64,000 nucleotides of DNA, from contig NZ_JAOZEW010000022.1 in NCBI RefSeq assembly GCF_025847235.1, positions 47,115 to 111,114 on the forward strand, in the 5' to 3' direction. The notes beneath the pieces were generated by a model. The model worked only from the letters and a program-made list of their open reading frames with translations, was not told where the DNA came from and searched no databases. The DNA comes from Flavobacterium shii (lineage in GTDB: Bacteria; Bacteroidota; Bacteroidia; Flavobacteriales; Flavobacteriaceae). Of the stretch, positions 16,407 through 26,130 are shown piece by piece. Each line of letters starts with the position of its first letter. The stretch's first letter is position 1. The position numbers were made by a program, and so were the translations under genes.

Positions 16407-17822
16407 AAATACTGTTATTAAGTTTAAAATATAAATTAAACCTCGTAAAGCAGATTTTTAAAAATGAAATAAATAATTTTAAAATAAGCAAAAAACTAAT
16501 TTAGGCGATTTTACTAATTATGATATGGAGTTGAAAAAACACTTTAAAAAAAGTATTATCAAAACTAAATCACAATCAAAATACAAACGATAAATCAATT
16601 TTTAGAATTTTGTTTAAAATCAATCAAAAACTAAAATTTACATAATTACAAATTTTGAGATTTAAGAAATGATTTTTCAATCATAGCCCATTCCATTTTT
16701 ATTTTTAAAATGAGTCAAATTGACATTTTAAAAATTGCCTTTTTGGGTTTTTATAAAAATAACACTTTTATGACAATTTCTATGTTAAGAACCCGTTAAA
16801 CCAGTCTAAATTTGACTAAAAATTAAAATAAAGCACGCTAATTAATCCTTTTTACAAAACCAATATTAGAGTTATCCAATTTCAGAAAACGCCTTAAAAA
16901 CAATCTATGGAAGCTGTTTTTAATCTATAAAAACTATACTTAAATAAAAAACTATAACAAATACTGATAATAGTGAAAACTATAAAAATTTGCATTTTAT
17001 ATGATTAAAAATGATACTTAACTCTAAACCTATTTTTGCAATAAAATTTTATTAGTTGACAGATTTCTATTTTAAGAGGAATCTAAATAATCTTAAAATT
17101 CCATTTTTTAAAATCTAAAAAGTAAAATACAGACAAAACAAAAAATAGAATTGTTAGTTGTCCAAAATATATCAAAATTGGAAAGATCCTGTACTTATAA
17201 ACAATTCAATGTTAACAATGACTAAATCATATTGAAATTAGGTCTAAAATTAAAATAAAGAATTCTAATCAATTATTTTTACTAAACCAACAAAAGAGTC
17301 ATCATAATTATAAAAGCGTCTTAAAAACAATATATGAAAGCTGTTTTTAATCTATAAAAACTATAAAAATTATAAAAACAATAATTAATACTAATAATAG
17401 ATAAAATATAAATATTATAAAATTTACATAATTAAAATTGATACTTAGTTTTATCTCATTTTTGAAAAATATTTTTTCAATGAGCAGAATTATTTTTAGA
17501 GGAATCGAAATTATTTTAAATATGAAATGTAAAAAACAGAAATGTAAAACAGTAGCAAAGTGAAAAATTGAATTGAATATCGTGCAAAATACATCAGAAT
17601 TGTAAATATCTTGTACTTATAAACATTTCGATGTTAACAACGACAAAATCATCTTGAAATTAAGTCTAAAATTAAAATAAAGAACGATAATTAATCATTT
17701 TTATAAAAACGGTAATTATACTGACTGATTATAAAAAACGTCTTAAAATCAATTTATGGAGGTTGATTTCAATCTAATAAATCTATATAATTTTAATTTT
17801 AGATAGAAATTATAAATAATAA
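16407..17822. other. 1.4-kb gene-free AT-rich block with tandem repeat
   Basis: No plausible gene is present on either strand. Most of it is the ~425-bp tandem array described separately. It lies upstream of the secreted hypothetical gene and downstream of glnS. Confidence 0.8.
16770..17795. repeat. ~425-bp imperfect tandem repeat, about 2.4 copies
   Basis: The anchor AATTAAAATAAAG occurs at 16821, 17248 and 17670 (spacing 427 and 422). A second anchor, CTTAAAA-CAAT-TATG-A-G followed by TT-AATCTA, recurs near 16890, 17320 and 17740. Two further shared blocks, CTGTACTTATAAACA-like and AGAGGAATC, appear in the first two junctions. Copies are diverged but collinear. A still more decayed partial copy may start near 16630. 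Confidence 0.8.
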
Positions 17823-17849
17823 AAAAAGCGCTTATAAAAAGCGCTTTTC
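17823..17849 (-). terminator. glnS terminator
   Basis: AAAAGCGCTT / AAGCGCTTTT form a strong stem, and the minus strand continues with a T tract. It lies 18 bases after the glnS stop. Confidence 0.85.
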
Positions 17850-17866
17850 GATAAATAAAATTGATA

Positions 17867-19987
17867 TTATTTTTTTAACATTTCTTCCAAAAGTTCCTTT
17901 TCTCTATCGGAAGCATTTTTTGGAGGATTTGAATTTAATTTTTGAATTTCTTCTTCAAACTGTTTTACAAATTCAGAATCTGATTCTTTATCTCTTAAAT
18001 TCAAAAGTGCTTTCGATCGAACATAAGTAGATTCACTTCGTAAGGACATTGTATAAAACTTTTTGATTTCTTCAACATCAAAATCAGAAGATTTTAAATT
18101 TGAAAACTTCAAGATGAAATTAGCAAACAACAAAGAACTCTTATTATTATTAATATTCTTTTTGAAAGAATTTTGCAATAAAGAAAAACTAGAAATAGTT
18201 GCGATGGTCTCCCCTATTGCATTTTCAATTGCTAAGCGTTCCGGTTTAGTTTCAACTTTAAAATATTTGTTGATTTCTTTTAAGGAATTATTAATGCTAT
18301 TTTCTTCTTTTTTACCTTTTTCTTCCCAAGCATCTTTAAGTCCAACAGTTTTGTTAAATACTAATTTTGAAGGAGTTGAATCTTTATCAACGGTAAAATA
18401 ACCTAAACGTTGGAACTGAAATTTATCTTCATTTTGAGATGTTGATAAACTTGGTTCAACAAATCCGGTAACAATTTCTAATGAATTTGGATTAACAAAA
18501 TCTAAGAAATTTTTCTCTTTATAACTATCTGGTGCTTCATCTGTAAACAAACGATCGTATAAACGAACTTCGGCTTCTATAGCGTGAGCAATCGAAACCC
18601 AATGTAAGGTTCCAGATACTTTGCGTTGGCTTGCTTCGCTCCCACTTCCGCTTAAAGAATCGGTGTCATAAGTAACATGAATTTCGGTAATATTACCATT
18701 AGAATCTTTTATAACACTTTCTCCTTTAATGATATATGCATTTTTAAGACGTACTTCTTTTCCTAATGTTAAACGGAAAAATTTAGCAGGAGCTTCTTCT
18801 AAAAAGTCTTCTCTTTCTATATATAATTCTCTAGAAAAAGGAACTTTTCTGAATCCTGCGCTTTCATCTTCCTGGTTATTTTCGGCTTCAAGCCATTCTT
18901 CTTTTCCTTCAGGATAATTGTTAATAACCAATTTTATGGGATCTAAAACTGCCATTACACGAGGTGCAATTTTGTTTAAATCTTCACGAATACAAAACTC
19001 TAAAACAGATACACTTATTAAATTATCACGTTTTGCAATTCCTGTTGAATTAGCAAAATTACGTAATGAAGCAGCTGTATATCCTCTTCTTCTCAATCCA
19101 GAAATAGTTGACATTCTTGGATCATCCCAACCGTTAACATGTTGTTCTTTAACTAATTGTTGTAACTTTCTTTTGCTTACAACTGTATGCGAAAGATTAC
19201 GTCTTGCAAATTCTCTTTGCTTAGGACGTAGTTTATTATCATCTATAATTTGGTCCAAAAACCAATCGTATAATTCACGGTGAGGCAAAAATTCTAGTGT
19301 ACAAAATGAATGTGAAATTTCTTCCAGATAATCACTTTGTCCATGTGCCCAATCATACATTGGATAAATTTTCCATGCATCACCAGTTCTATGATGTTCT
19401 TTATGCAAAATTCTGTACATGATAGGATCACGCATCAACATATTAGTTGATTTCATGTCTATTTTTGCACGAAGAATATGAGTTCCAGCCTCAAATTTAC
19501 CATTTCTCATTCTTTCGAATAAGTCTAAATTCTCTTCTACAGAACGGTTTCTATATGGACTATCTGTACCTGTTGTTGATGGAGTTCCTTTTTGGATCGC
19601 CATATCTTCAGATGATTGACTATCAACATAAGCTTTATCTTTTTTAATTAATAAAACTGCCCAATCATATAATTGTTGAAAATAATCGGATGCATAACGT
19701 TCTTCTGCCCAAGTATAACCTAGCCATTCTACATCTTTTTTAATTGCATCAACAAATTCTTGTTCTTCTTTTTCGGGATTGGTATCATCAAAACGTAAAT
19801 TTACAGGAGATTGATAATCAATTCCTAAACCAAAATTTAATGCAATAGAACTTGCGTGACCAATGTGTAAATAACCATTTGGTTCTGGTGGAAAACGAAA
19901 ATGAAGTTTATTTTTTGATAGACCTGATTTTAAATCTTCTTCTATGATTTGTTCAATAAAATTGAGTGATTTCTCTTCTGATGCCAT
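17867..19987 (-). CDS. glnS: Glutamine--tRNA ligase with YqeY-like C-terminal extension
   Basis: 706 residues, about 150 longer than enterobacterial GlnS. The HIGH-type motif is in RFPPEPNGYLHIGHASS (28-44), and VVSKRKL near 270 is the KMSKS-equivalent loop. Residues up to about 555 cover catalytic and anticodon-binding beta-barrel domains. The remainder (from ERLAIENAIGETIATIS) resembles the YqeY/GatB tail that may improve tRNA binding; this fusion is known in Bacteroidota. It charges tRNA-Gln directly. Its -7 element is at 20007-20014. Confidence 0.95.
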   Translation of the reverse strand: MASEEKSLNFIEQIIEEDLKSGLSKNKLHFRFPPEPNGYLHIGHASSIALNFGLGIDYQSPVNLRFDDTNPEKEEQEFVDAIKKDVEWLGYTWAEERYASDYFQQLYDWAVLLIKKDKAYVDSQSSEDMAIQKGTPSTTGTDSPYRNRSVEENLDLFERMRNGKFEAGTHILRAKIDMKSTNMLMRDPIMYRILHKEHHRTGDAWKIYPMYDWAHGQSDYLEEISHSFCTLEFLPHRELYDWFLDQIIDDNKLRPKQREFARRNLSHTVVSKRKLQQLVKEQHVNGWDDPRMSTISGLRRRGYTAASLRNFANSTGIAKRDNLISVSVLEFCIREDLNKIAPRVMAVLDPIKLVINNYPEGKEEWLEAENNQEDESAGFRKVPFSRELYIEREDFLEEAPAKFFRLTLGKEVRLKNAYIIKGESVIKDSNGNITEIHVTYDTDSLSGSGSEASQRKVSGTLHWVSIAHAIEAEVRLYDRLFTDEAPDSYKEKNFLDFVNPNSLEIVTGFVEPSLSTSQNEDKFQFQRLGYFTVDKDSTPSKLVFNKTVGLKDAWEEKGKKEENSINNSLKEINKYFKVETKPERLAIENAIGETIATISSFSLLQNSFKKNINNNKSSLLFANFILKFSNLKSSDFDVEEIKKFYTMSLRSESTYVRSKALLNLRDKESDSEFVKQFEEEIQKLNSNPPKNASDREKELLEEMLKK

Positions 19988-20006
19988 TATTTTATAGTAA
20001 TTTTAG

Positions 20007-20014
20007 CAAAGATA
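20007..20014 (-). promoter_or_regulatory. -7 promoter element of glnS
   Basis: The minus strand reads TATCTTTG (TAnnTTTG), 19 bases before the glnS ATG. Confidence 0.6.
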
Positions 20015-20105
20015 AAAAAGTTTACAGTTTTAGGTTTACAGTTTACATTTTTCTTTAGAAACTTCTCAGTAAACCTGAAACTTAGAACAAGAAATTAAAA
20101 TTAAA

Positions 20106-20468
20106 ATGGGAATTATTAAGCTAAAAAATATCCGTACTTTTTCTTACCACGGATGTTTAATTGAAGAAGGAAAAATTGGATCTGATTACGAAGTGAATTT
20201 AGAAATTCATGCTAATTTAAGAAAATCTGCAGACTCTGATCATCTTGCCGATACAGTAGATTATGTACATTTAAACAAAATTGTTGAAGAAGAAATGGCA
20301 ATTCGATCAAAATTATTAGAACATGTTGCCAAAAGAATCAATACTAGGGTTCTGGAAGAAATACCTATGATTACAAAAACAATAGTCGAAGTATCTAAAA
20401 TTAATCCTCCTATTGGCGGTGATGTTGAGTCGGTTACTATTAGGATGAAAGATACTAGAAAGAAATAA
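20106..20468 (+). CDS. folB: Dihydroneopterin aldolase
   Basis: 120 residues, the full FolB length. The N-terminal IIKLKNIRTFSYHGCLIEEG contains the conserved YHG(C)xxxE active-site stretch. DTVDYVHL near 54 and the C-terminal KINPPIGGDVESVTI are family hallmarks. It cleaves 7,8-dihydroneopterin in folate synthesis. It is a single gene, divergent from glnS and upstream of tRNA-Cys. No other folate gene is in the window. Confidence 0.93.
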   Translation: MGIIKLKNIRTFSYHGCLIEEGKIGSDYEVNLEIHANLRKSADSDHLADTVDYVHLNKIVEEEMAIRSKLLEHVAKRINTRVLEEIPMITKTIVEVSKINPPIGGDVESVTIRMKDTRKK

Positions 20469-20471
20469 TTT

Positions 20472-20480
20472 TGTGGATAA
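20472..20480 (-). other. Isolated perfect DnaA-box-like 9-mer
   Basis: TGTGGATAA is the complement of the canonical DnaA box TTATCCACA. It is single, just after folB, and may be chance. Confidence 0.3.
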
Positions 20481-20556
20481 ATCATATCTAAAATGATTTC
20501 TTATAAAAAAAATAAAAATAGTTGGCTTTAAGTTTTTAAAATTTAAAGATTATGGT

Positions 20557-20564
20557 TACTTTTG
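20557..20564 (+). promoter_or_regulatory. -7 promoter element of tRNA-Cys
   Basis: TACTTTTG matches TAnnTTTG and is 16 bases before the mature tRNA 5' end. Confidence 0.6.
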
Positions 20565-20580
20565 CCATCCGTTCAACAAT

Positions 20581-20651
20581 GGCGTCGTGGCCGAGCGGCT
20601 AGGCTGGGCTCTGCAAAAGCTCCTACTCCGGTTCGAATCCGGACGATGCCT
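20581..20651 (+). tRNA. tRNA-Cys (anticodon GCA)
   Basis: The cloverleaf is complete. The acceptor GGCGTCG pairs with CGATGCC (one G-U). The anticodon stem GGGCT/AGCTC carries the loop CTGCAAA with anticodon GCA, and the T arm TCCGG-TTCGAAT-CCGGA is perfect. The discriminator base is T/U, as in bacterial tRNA-Cys. CCA is not encoded. A terminator hairpin follows. Confidence 0.97.
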
Positions 20652-20654
20652 CAA

Positions 20655-20685
20655 AAACCTTCAAAGAAATTTGGAGGTTTTTTTT
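20655..20685 (+). terminator. tRNA-Cys terminator
   Basis: AAACCTTCAAA pairs with TTTGGAGGTTT (one G-T) and is followed by a run of T. Confidence 0.8.
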
Positions 20686-20708
20686 GTGCTTAATTTTTCC
20701 TCAATATT

Positions 20709-20732
20709 GTCAGACTAAGCGGAGTCGAATTC
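20709..20732 (-). repeat. Dispersed repeat fragment related to the one in gltX
   Basis: On the minus strand it reads TTCGACTCCGCTTAGTCTGA, sharing the TTCGACTCCGCT core with gltX 13204-13215. Confidence 0.5.
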
Positions 20733-20900
20733 CATCTAATAACTCTACAATCTAAAAAATACTTTATCTTATTTCAATCTTTTAAATGACTGAATTATGA
20801 TTATCATATTTAGAAATAGAGTAAATACTCAATCCATTTTCTCAGAAAGACAAGTCTGTATTTAGTTTTATGTATAATACTTTCGTTTATGAACATAAAA

Positions 20901-20923
20901 AAACCTCTCGTAATGAGAGGTTT
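20901..20923 (-). terminator. Terminator of the LysE-type gene
   Basis: AAACCTCTC / GAGAGGTTT is a perfect stem with a GTAAT loop. On the minus strand it is followed by a T tract. It lies 28 bases past the stop. Confidence 0.85.
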
Positions 20924-20950
20924 AAACCTATATTATTGAGTTATTAACAA

Positions 20951-21628
20951 CTACTTTTCTATCTTTTCAAAAGCGTTTCTAACCATTTGTTTTTCTTTTG
21001 GAAACCATCCCTGAACTATTAAAACAAATCCAAAAACCATCAAAACAATACTAATTCCCTTTTTAATTTTAAGAATATTAGTAGGTGTCATTTTAGATTT
21101 TAATTGTTTTGCTAAAGCAATTTTTATACAATCAATCACTAAATAAGTTAATATAACTGTAATAAAAAATGTCATCATTCTAGAGGTTTGCATTTCTAAT
21201 TTTGGACCTATAGAAATGATTATAGCCATCCAAAAACCCAGAACTCCAATATTAATAACGTTTAATAAGAAACCTTTGGCAAAAAGACTCGCATAATTTC
21301 TTTTGATTATATCACGATCAATTTCTTCATCATTAAACTTCTCTTCTTTTTTGAGTTTAACAAACGAAATAATACCATAAGCCAGCATAATGATTCCACC
21401 AAATATAAAAAGTGCAGGTTTATCCTGTAAACTTTTTATTAATCGATAACTTCCTAAATAAGCAATTGCTATAAAGAATATATCTCCTAAAATTACACCA
21501 AGATCAAAAACTAGTGCAGCTCTAAAACCTTTGGTAATACTTGTTTCAAGTAATATAAAAAATACCGGGCCAACCATAAAGCTTAAAAAAACTCCCCATG
21601 GAATCCCTGCTAAAATATCATTTATCAT
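20951..21628 (-). CDS. LysE-family amino acid exporter
   Basis: 225 residues with six predicted membrane helices. The N-terminal ILAGIPWGVFLSFMVGPVFF and the following ETSITKGFRAALVFDLGVIL (about 31-50) are the conserved LysE/RhtB signature region. A charged loop (KLKKEEKFNDEEIDRDIIKR) separates helices 3 and 4, and the C-terminal tail is Lys/Glu-rich. Family members export amino acids or related metabolites through the inner membrane; the substrate cannot be told. It is followed at its upstream side by a GIN-domain gene on the same strand, 17 bases away. Confidence 0.85.
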   Translation of the reverse strand: MINDILAGIPWGVFLSFMVGPVFFILLETSITKGFRAALVFDLGVILGDIFFIAIAYLGSYRLIKSLQDKPALFIFGGIIMLAYGIISFVKLKKEEKFNDEEIDRDIIKRNYASLFAKGFLLNVINIGVLGFWMAIIISIGPKLEMQTSRMMTFFITVILTYLVIDCIKIALAKQLKSKMTPTNILKIKKGISIVLMVFGFVLIVQGWFPKEKQMVRNAFEKIEK

Positions 21629-21645
21629 TAAAATACAATTTCGAT

Positions 21646-22314
21646 TTATTCTTTCTCTTCGATCTTACCGCCCAGAACAGTTTTTTGATTAATTTGTTTT
21701 GGTTTACCATATATGTAAATATAGCCTCCAGCGTTTACTTTTGCATCAACTAAGGTAGTAGCATAGATTTCGGCATTTCCTCCCGCAGAAACGTTTATTG
21801 TCGTTTGTGAGGTATGTAATCCTTTTGCTTTCAAGATTCCTCCTGAGCCTAAATTAGCAACTTGCGTTTTGGCATCACCAGATACTTTTATTGTTCCTCC
21901 GGATACTGCTCTTACTTTGGCATTATCAACATCTAAAATTACATTGATTTCTCCACCTTCTTTAGAATTTAAATCAATAGTTGTTTGCTTGAAAGTTTCT
22001 TTACTGGAAACAACACTTCCTTCACTTACATCAATACTTTCAATGCGTTTGTAATATAACTGGATCGAAACATCATCTCCAGACATAAGTTTAGGAAAAG
22101 GCATTCTTAATTTCAACTCACCGTTTTTATTAACAATTTCTACTTCACTTTCTCTGGCTCCTTTTATAACAATTTTATTTTCTGAACCTTGAATAAGTTT
22201 TATACTTAATTTATCGAATACTTTAACCTTATCAAAATCTCCTAAGTTTTTGGTTATCTGACCAAATGACATTTGTACAAATAAAATTGCAATGCCTATA
22301 ACTACCTTTTTCAT
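21646..22314 (-). CDS. Head GIN domain (DUF2807) secreted protein
   Basis: 222 residues. The signal peptide MKKVVIGIAILFVQMSFGQ is followed by ITKNLGDFDKVKVFDKLSIK, the typical start of DUF2807 domains. The domain spans about 35-205 and is a repetitive right-handed beta-helix-like run with Gly/Ser turns (GGEINVILDVDNAKVRAVSG). These domains are presumed adhesive or ligand-binding on the periplasmic or outer side; no activity is known. It sits between the exporter and rnr on the same strand and could be co-transcribed with either. Confidence 0.85.
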   Translation of the reverse strand: MKKVVIGIAILFVQMSFGQITKNLGDFDKVKVFDKLSIKLIQGSENKIVIKGARESEVEIVNKNGELKLRMPFPKLMSGDDVSIQLYYKRIESIDVSEGSVVSSKETFKQTTIDLNSKEGGEINVILDVDNAKVRAVSGGTIKVSGDAKTQVANLGSGGILKAKGLHTSQTTINVSAGGNAEIYATTLVDAKVNAGGYIYIYGKPKQINQKTVLGGKIEEKE

Positions 22315-22339
22315 GTTTTCTTTTTTAAATGTTAACTAT

Positions 22340-24520
22340 TTATTCTGCTCTCCTTAAAAAATGAAAATCCAATTGTTTTTTAACTAAATCTGCATTTTTT
22401 ACTTTAACGTAAATCTCATCACCTAATTGTAAAATCTTATCTGAAGTAGCACCAACCAGTGCATATTGTTTTTCATCGAATGTATAATAATCATCTTTTA
22501 TCTCTCTGATTCTTACCATTCCTTCGCATTTATTGGATACAATTTCTACATAAATTCCCCACTCTGTAACTCCAGAAATAACTCCCAAAAATTCTTCGTC
22601 TTTATGATCCTGCATGTATTTAACCTGCATGTATTTAATACTATCACGCTCGGCATTTGTTGCTAAACCTTCCATATTCGAACAATGTAAACACTTAGTT
22701 TCGTATGTTTCTTCGTCTACAGATTTTCCACCGTCTAGGTAATATTGTAATAATCTATGTACCATAACATCGGGATAACGACGAATTGGTGAAGTAAAAT
22801 GACTGTAATAATCAAAAGCTAAACCATAATGACCAATATTGTCTGTCGAATATTTGGCTTTACTCATACTTCTAATAGCAAGAGTATCGATTAAGTTTTG
22901 CTCTTTTTTACCATTAACCTCTTCCATTAAAGCATTTAATGATTTCGAAATATCTCCTTTATTACGGAAATCTATCTTATAACCAAACTTAGCAATTACA
23001 GATTGCATTGCAATTAATTTATCTTCATTTGGCTCATCGTGAATTCTATAAACAAATGTTTTCTTTTGTTTACCAATGTATTCAGCAACTTTTCTATTTG
23101 CCAAAAGCATGAATTCTTCGATTAAATGATTGGCATCTTTCGAAATTTTAAAATAAACACCTTCAGGTTCTCCTTCGGCATTCAAATCAAATTTCACTTC
23201 GACTTTATCAAAAGAAATAGCTCCATTTGCCATTCTTTTCTTTCTTAAAATTTTAGCTAATTCATCAAGTTTTAAAGTTGCATTTACAATTTCATCCGAA
23301 ACAACATAAGAACTTCCTGTAATAGAGGTTTCTTCCGGAATAGTATTATCTTTTGTTTCAATGATATATTGCGCTTCTTCGTAAGCAAATCGCTGATCTG
23401 AGTAAATTACTGTTCTACCAAACCATTGGTTAATAACTTGTGCATTTTCTGAAACTTCAAAAATAGCCGAGAATGTATATTTCTCTTCATTAGGGCGCAA
23501 TGAACAAGCAAAATTAGATAATACCTCTGGTAACATTGGTACTACCCTATCGACCAAATAAACTGATGTAGCACGTTGATAGGCTTCATCATCAAGGATA
23601 GTTCCTTCTTCGAGATAATACGAAACATCGGCAATATGTATTCCGATTTCATAATTACCGTTTTCTAACTTCTTAAATGACAATGCATCATCAAAATCTT
23701 TTGCATCTTTTGGATCTATCGTAAACGTAAGCGTATCTCGCATATCACGACGCTTAGCAATTTCACTGGCTTGTATAGATGTATCTATCTTTTGTGCATA
23801 AACCTCTACTTCTGTCGGAAAATCTGATGGTAAACCATACTCAGCAAGAATAGCATGAATTTCGGTATCATGTTCTCCTGGTTTACCTAAAACTTTTACT
23901 ACCGAACCAAACGGACTATCTGCACGTTTAGGCCAATCTTCTATCGTAACTAAAACAACATCACCGTTTTGAGCCTCACCTATCTTATCCTTTGGAATAA
24001 AAATATCAGTATACATTTTTGGATTTGCAGTAGAAACAAAAGCAAAATTATTTTGGATGTCAATAACTCCAACAAAATCTGTTTTATTTCTTTCAACTAC
24101 TTCAATAACCTCACCTTCAGGACGTTTTCCTTTTCTTCTGTTATAAACGTAAACTTTTACTTTGTCTTTATCCAGTGCACGATTTAAATTATTCGTAGGT
24201 ATAAAAACATCTTCTGTAAAATCGGGACAAATAAAATAAGCTGTTTTACGGCTTGTCATATCAATCGTACCTTCGTAGTAATCCTGACTGATTGCTTTGA
24301 TTAAATATTTGCCTGGTTCAGATTCTATAATCTTATTTTGAGAAGCCAGAATCTTTAAATCTTTTATAATTTGGTTACGACTTTTAGTGTCGTCAAGTTC
24401 GAGCTTTGCTCCTATTTGTTTGTAATTAAATGGTTTATTAGCATTTTGCGATAAAATTTTTATAATCTTACTTGAGAAATCTTTCTCATTCTTTATCGGT
24501 TTTCTAATTTTCTTACTCAT
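22340..24520 (-). CDS. rnr: Ribonuclease R
   Basis: 726 residues. An N-terminal winged-helix/cold-shock region (about 10-235), the RNB catalytic domain with DPKDAKDFDDALSF near 268-281 (the Asp cluster that binds Mg2+), and a C-terminal S1 domain (about 640-722, EFLGVISGVTEWGIYVEI). RNase R is a processive 3'-5' exonuclease that degrades structured RNA and helps rRNA quality control. It runs away from the candidate origin at 24.9 kb on the minus strand. Confidence 0.96.
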   Translation of the reverse strand: MSKKIRKPIKNEKDFSSKIIKILSQNANKPFNYKQIGAKLELDDTKSRNQIIKDLKILASQNKIIESEPGKYLIKAISQDYYEGTIDMTSRKTAYFICPDFTEDVFIPTNNLNRALDKDKVKVYVYNRRKGKRPEGEVIEVVERNKTDFVGVIDIQNNFAFVSTANPKMYTDIFIPKDKIGEAQNGDVVLVTIEDWPKRADSPFGSVVKVLGKPGEHDTEIHAILAEYGLPSDFPTEVEVYAQKIDTSIQASEIAKRRDMRDTLTFTIDPKDAKDFDDALSFKKLENGNYEIGIHIADVSYYLEEGTILDDEAYQRATSVYLVDRVVPMLPEVLSNFACSLRPNEEKYTFSAIFEVSENAQVINQWFGRTVIYSDQRFAYEEAQYIIETKDNTIPEETSITGSSYVVSDEIVNATLKLDELAKILRKKRMANGAISFDKVEVKFDLNAEGEPEGVYFKISKDANHLIEEFMLLANRKVAEYIGKQKKTFVYRIHDEPNEDKLIAMQSVIAKFGYKIDFRNKGDISKSLNALMEEVNGKKEQNLIDTLAIRSMSKAKYSTDNIGHYGLAFDYYSHFTSPIRRYPDVMVHRLLQYYLDGGKSVDEETYETKCLHCSNMEGLATNAERDSIKYMQVKYMQDHKDEEFLGVISGVTEWGIYVEIVSNKCEGMVRIREIKDDYYTFDEKQYALVGATSDKILQLGDEIYVKVKNADLVKKQLDFHFLRRAE

Positions 24521-24627
24521 ATATCTTTTCTTAAAGGTTTAAAATTACAAAGAAGATATCAGATAATGGTTTTTAGACCCCATTTTATTAAAAATATAAC
24601 TTTCGTATCTTTACGAAAAGACCTTTT

Positions 24628-24861
24628 ATGGAAAGCTTTAAAACCATTGCTATATTCAATTACCTGCACGAAACTGTTGTTCTAAAACATTTATTGGAAC
24701 AAGAAGAAATTCCATACTTTATGGAAAACGAAATGACCTTGTCGGTTGTTCCTTTTTATTCGGCAGCTTTGGGCGGAATCAAACTCAACGTTCATCCAGA
24801 GGATTTCGAAAGAGTTCAGGAAATTCTAGACAATCTCAATAATCCACTTTCAATCGTTTAA
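24628..24861 (+). CDS. DUF2007 family small protein
   Basis: 77 residues. The pattern FKTIAIFNYLHETVVLKHLL followed by EEIPYFMENEM and the C-terminal LNVHPEDFERVQEIL is that of the DUF2007 'putative signal-transducing' family, a small ferredoxin-like domain. Function unknown. A near-consensus -7 element, TATCTTTA, is at 24606. It is divergent from rnr and borders the AT-rich gene-free region. Confidence 0.8.
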   Translation: MESFKTIAIFNYLHETVVLKHLLEQEEIPYFMENEMTLSVVPFYSAALGGIKLNVHPEDFERVQEILDNLNNPLSIV

Positions 24862-25566
24862 ATTCAATTTCTCAAATATTTTTTTCTTTTTAAATTTTAG
24901 AAGTTGTTAACATATATTATATATATAAAAAAGAAAAATTTAAATTTAATTAATTTTTGGTTGTTATTATAGTGTGTTAATATGTCATATAAATTTATTT
25001 TTAAAAGTATTGAAATGAAGTTTTGGTTACTTATCTTGAGTTATTAACATACTTATATTTACTCAAAGGATTAATTTACAAGACTTTTTATATTTTAATT
25101 AACATTGGTTAACAACTATAAATGAATTCATTTTGTAGATAACTTCATATGTTGATTTTTGTTGAAAATGTACTTTTTAGTATTGATAACTTTTCCAAAA
25201 ATTCTGCAAACTTTATTAGGTTTATAAGTTCACGTTTTGGATTAGGTTTTTTTACGACACAACCAAAAAAAACTTCTAATTTTCTATCTCAACTTATTAA
25301 CAAATAATGTTAATTTAAAGTTAACTGAATATCAACGAATTAGCATTCGCTATTAACAATATAAAATTTTAACAAAAACATTAAATAATTATAACTGATT
25401 ATCAATTATTTATAGAATATTAAAATAGTTAATAACTCTGTAATATTCTGTTAAAATGGAAGTTATGATTCAACTAACTTTTATCCTTCAAATCTTAAAA
25501 AGAATCACATTTTGCAGCAATGCAAATAAACAAATGTTTAGTAAAGTATATCTGAAATTCTTTGGT
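24862..25566. other. AT-rich gene-free region, candidate replication origin
   Basis: About 700 bases with no gene and very low GC. It holds many TTAACA-type 9-mers: TTATTAACA at 25041 and 25294, plus near-matches TTGTTAACA, GGTTAACAA, GCTATTAACAA, and reverse copies (TGTTAAT). Gene direction switches from mainly minus to mainly plus here, and parS-like sites lie 17-19 kb to the left. No canonical TTATCCACA cluster is visible, so the origin call is inference only. Confidence 0.45.
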
Positions 25567-25574
25567 TAAATTTG
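25567..25574 (+). promoter_or_regulatory. -7 promoter element of rpiB
   Basis: TAAATTTG matches TAnnTTTG and is 27 bases before the rpiB ATG at 25602. Confidence 0.6.
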
Positions 25575-25601
25575 CACAACACAACTTTAATACAATATAT
25601 A

Positions 25602-26033
25602 ATGAAAATTTCAATAGGAAATGACCACGCAGGACCAGAATATAAAAAAGCAATTGTTACTATGCTTAAAGCAAAAGGATATGAGGTAACTAATTATGGT
25701 ACAGATTCTGAAGATTCTGTTGATTATCCGGATTTTGGACATCCAGTAGCTACAGATGTAACTGAAGGTAAGGCCGATTTTGGAATTGTTATTTGCGGAA
25801 GCGGAAATGGAATTGCAATGACTGTTAATAAACATCCAAAAGTGAGAGCTGGTTTATGCTGGACTAAAGAAATTGCTTATTTAACACGTTTACACAATGA
25901 TGCAAATATTGTAAGTATTCCAGCGCGTTTTACTTCGATTCCACAAGCAGTAGAAATAGTTGAAACGTTTTTGGCTACTAAATTTGAAGGCGGAAGACAC
26001 CAAAACAGAGTAAATAAGATTGCTTGTCAGTAA
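25602..26033 (+). CDS. rpiB: Ribose 5-phosphate isomerase B
   Basis: 143 residues from the ATG at 25602. A frame extends to 25572 but that stretch overlaps the promoter, and MKISIGNDHAGPEYK is the family N-terminus. Conserved features: DHAG (8-11), DYPDFGHPVA near 45, the phosphate loop GIVICGSGNGIAM (about 64-76) with the Cys base, and GGRHQNRVNKI at the end. It interconverts ribose 5-phosphate and ribulose 5-phosphate in the pentose phosphate pathway. It is a single gene with its own terminator. Confidence 0.95.
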   Translation: MKISIGNDHAGPEYKKAIVTMLKAKGYEVTNYGTDSEDSVDYPDFGHPVATDVTEGKADFGIVICGSGNGIAMTVNKHPKVRAGLCWTKEIAYLTRLHNDANIVSIPARFTSIPQAVEIVETFLATKFEGGRHQNRVNKIACQ

Positions 26034-26063
26034 AAAAGTAAAAAACGGGTGCTACGCACCAAA

Positions 26064-26113
26064 TAAAACAATAAGCCGGACGGATTTTTAAAATTCATCC
26101 GGCTTATTGTTTT
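26064..26113 (+). terminator. rpiB terminator
   Basis: AAACAATAAGCCGGA pairs with TCCGGCTTATTGTTT over an AT-rich loop, followed by TTTAATTTTT. Confidence 0.85.
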
Positions 26114-26130
26114 AATTTTTTAATTTAATT

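Noticed and set aside
18063..19283. Several plus-strand frames opposite glnS
   Set aside because: All are complements of the well-conserved synthetase and show no independent motifs.
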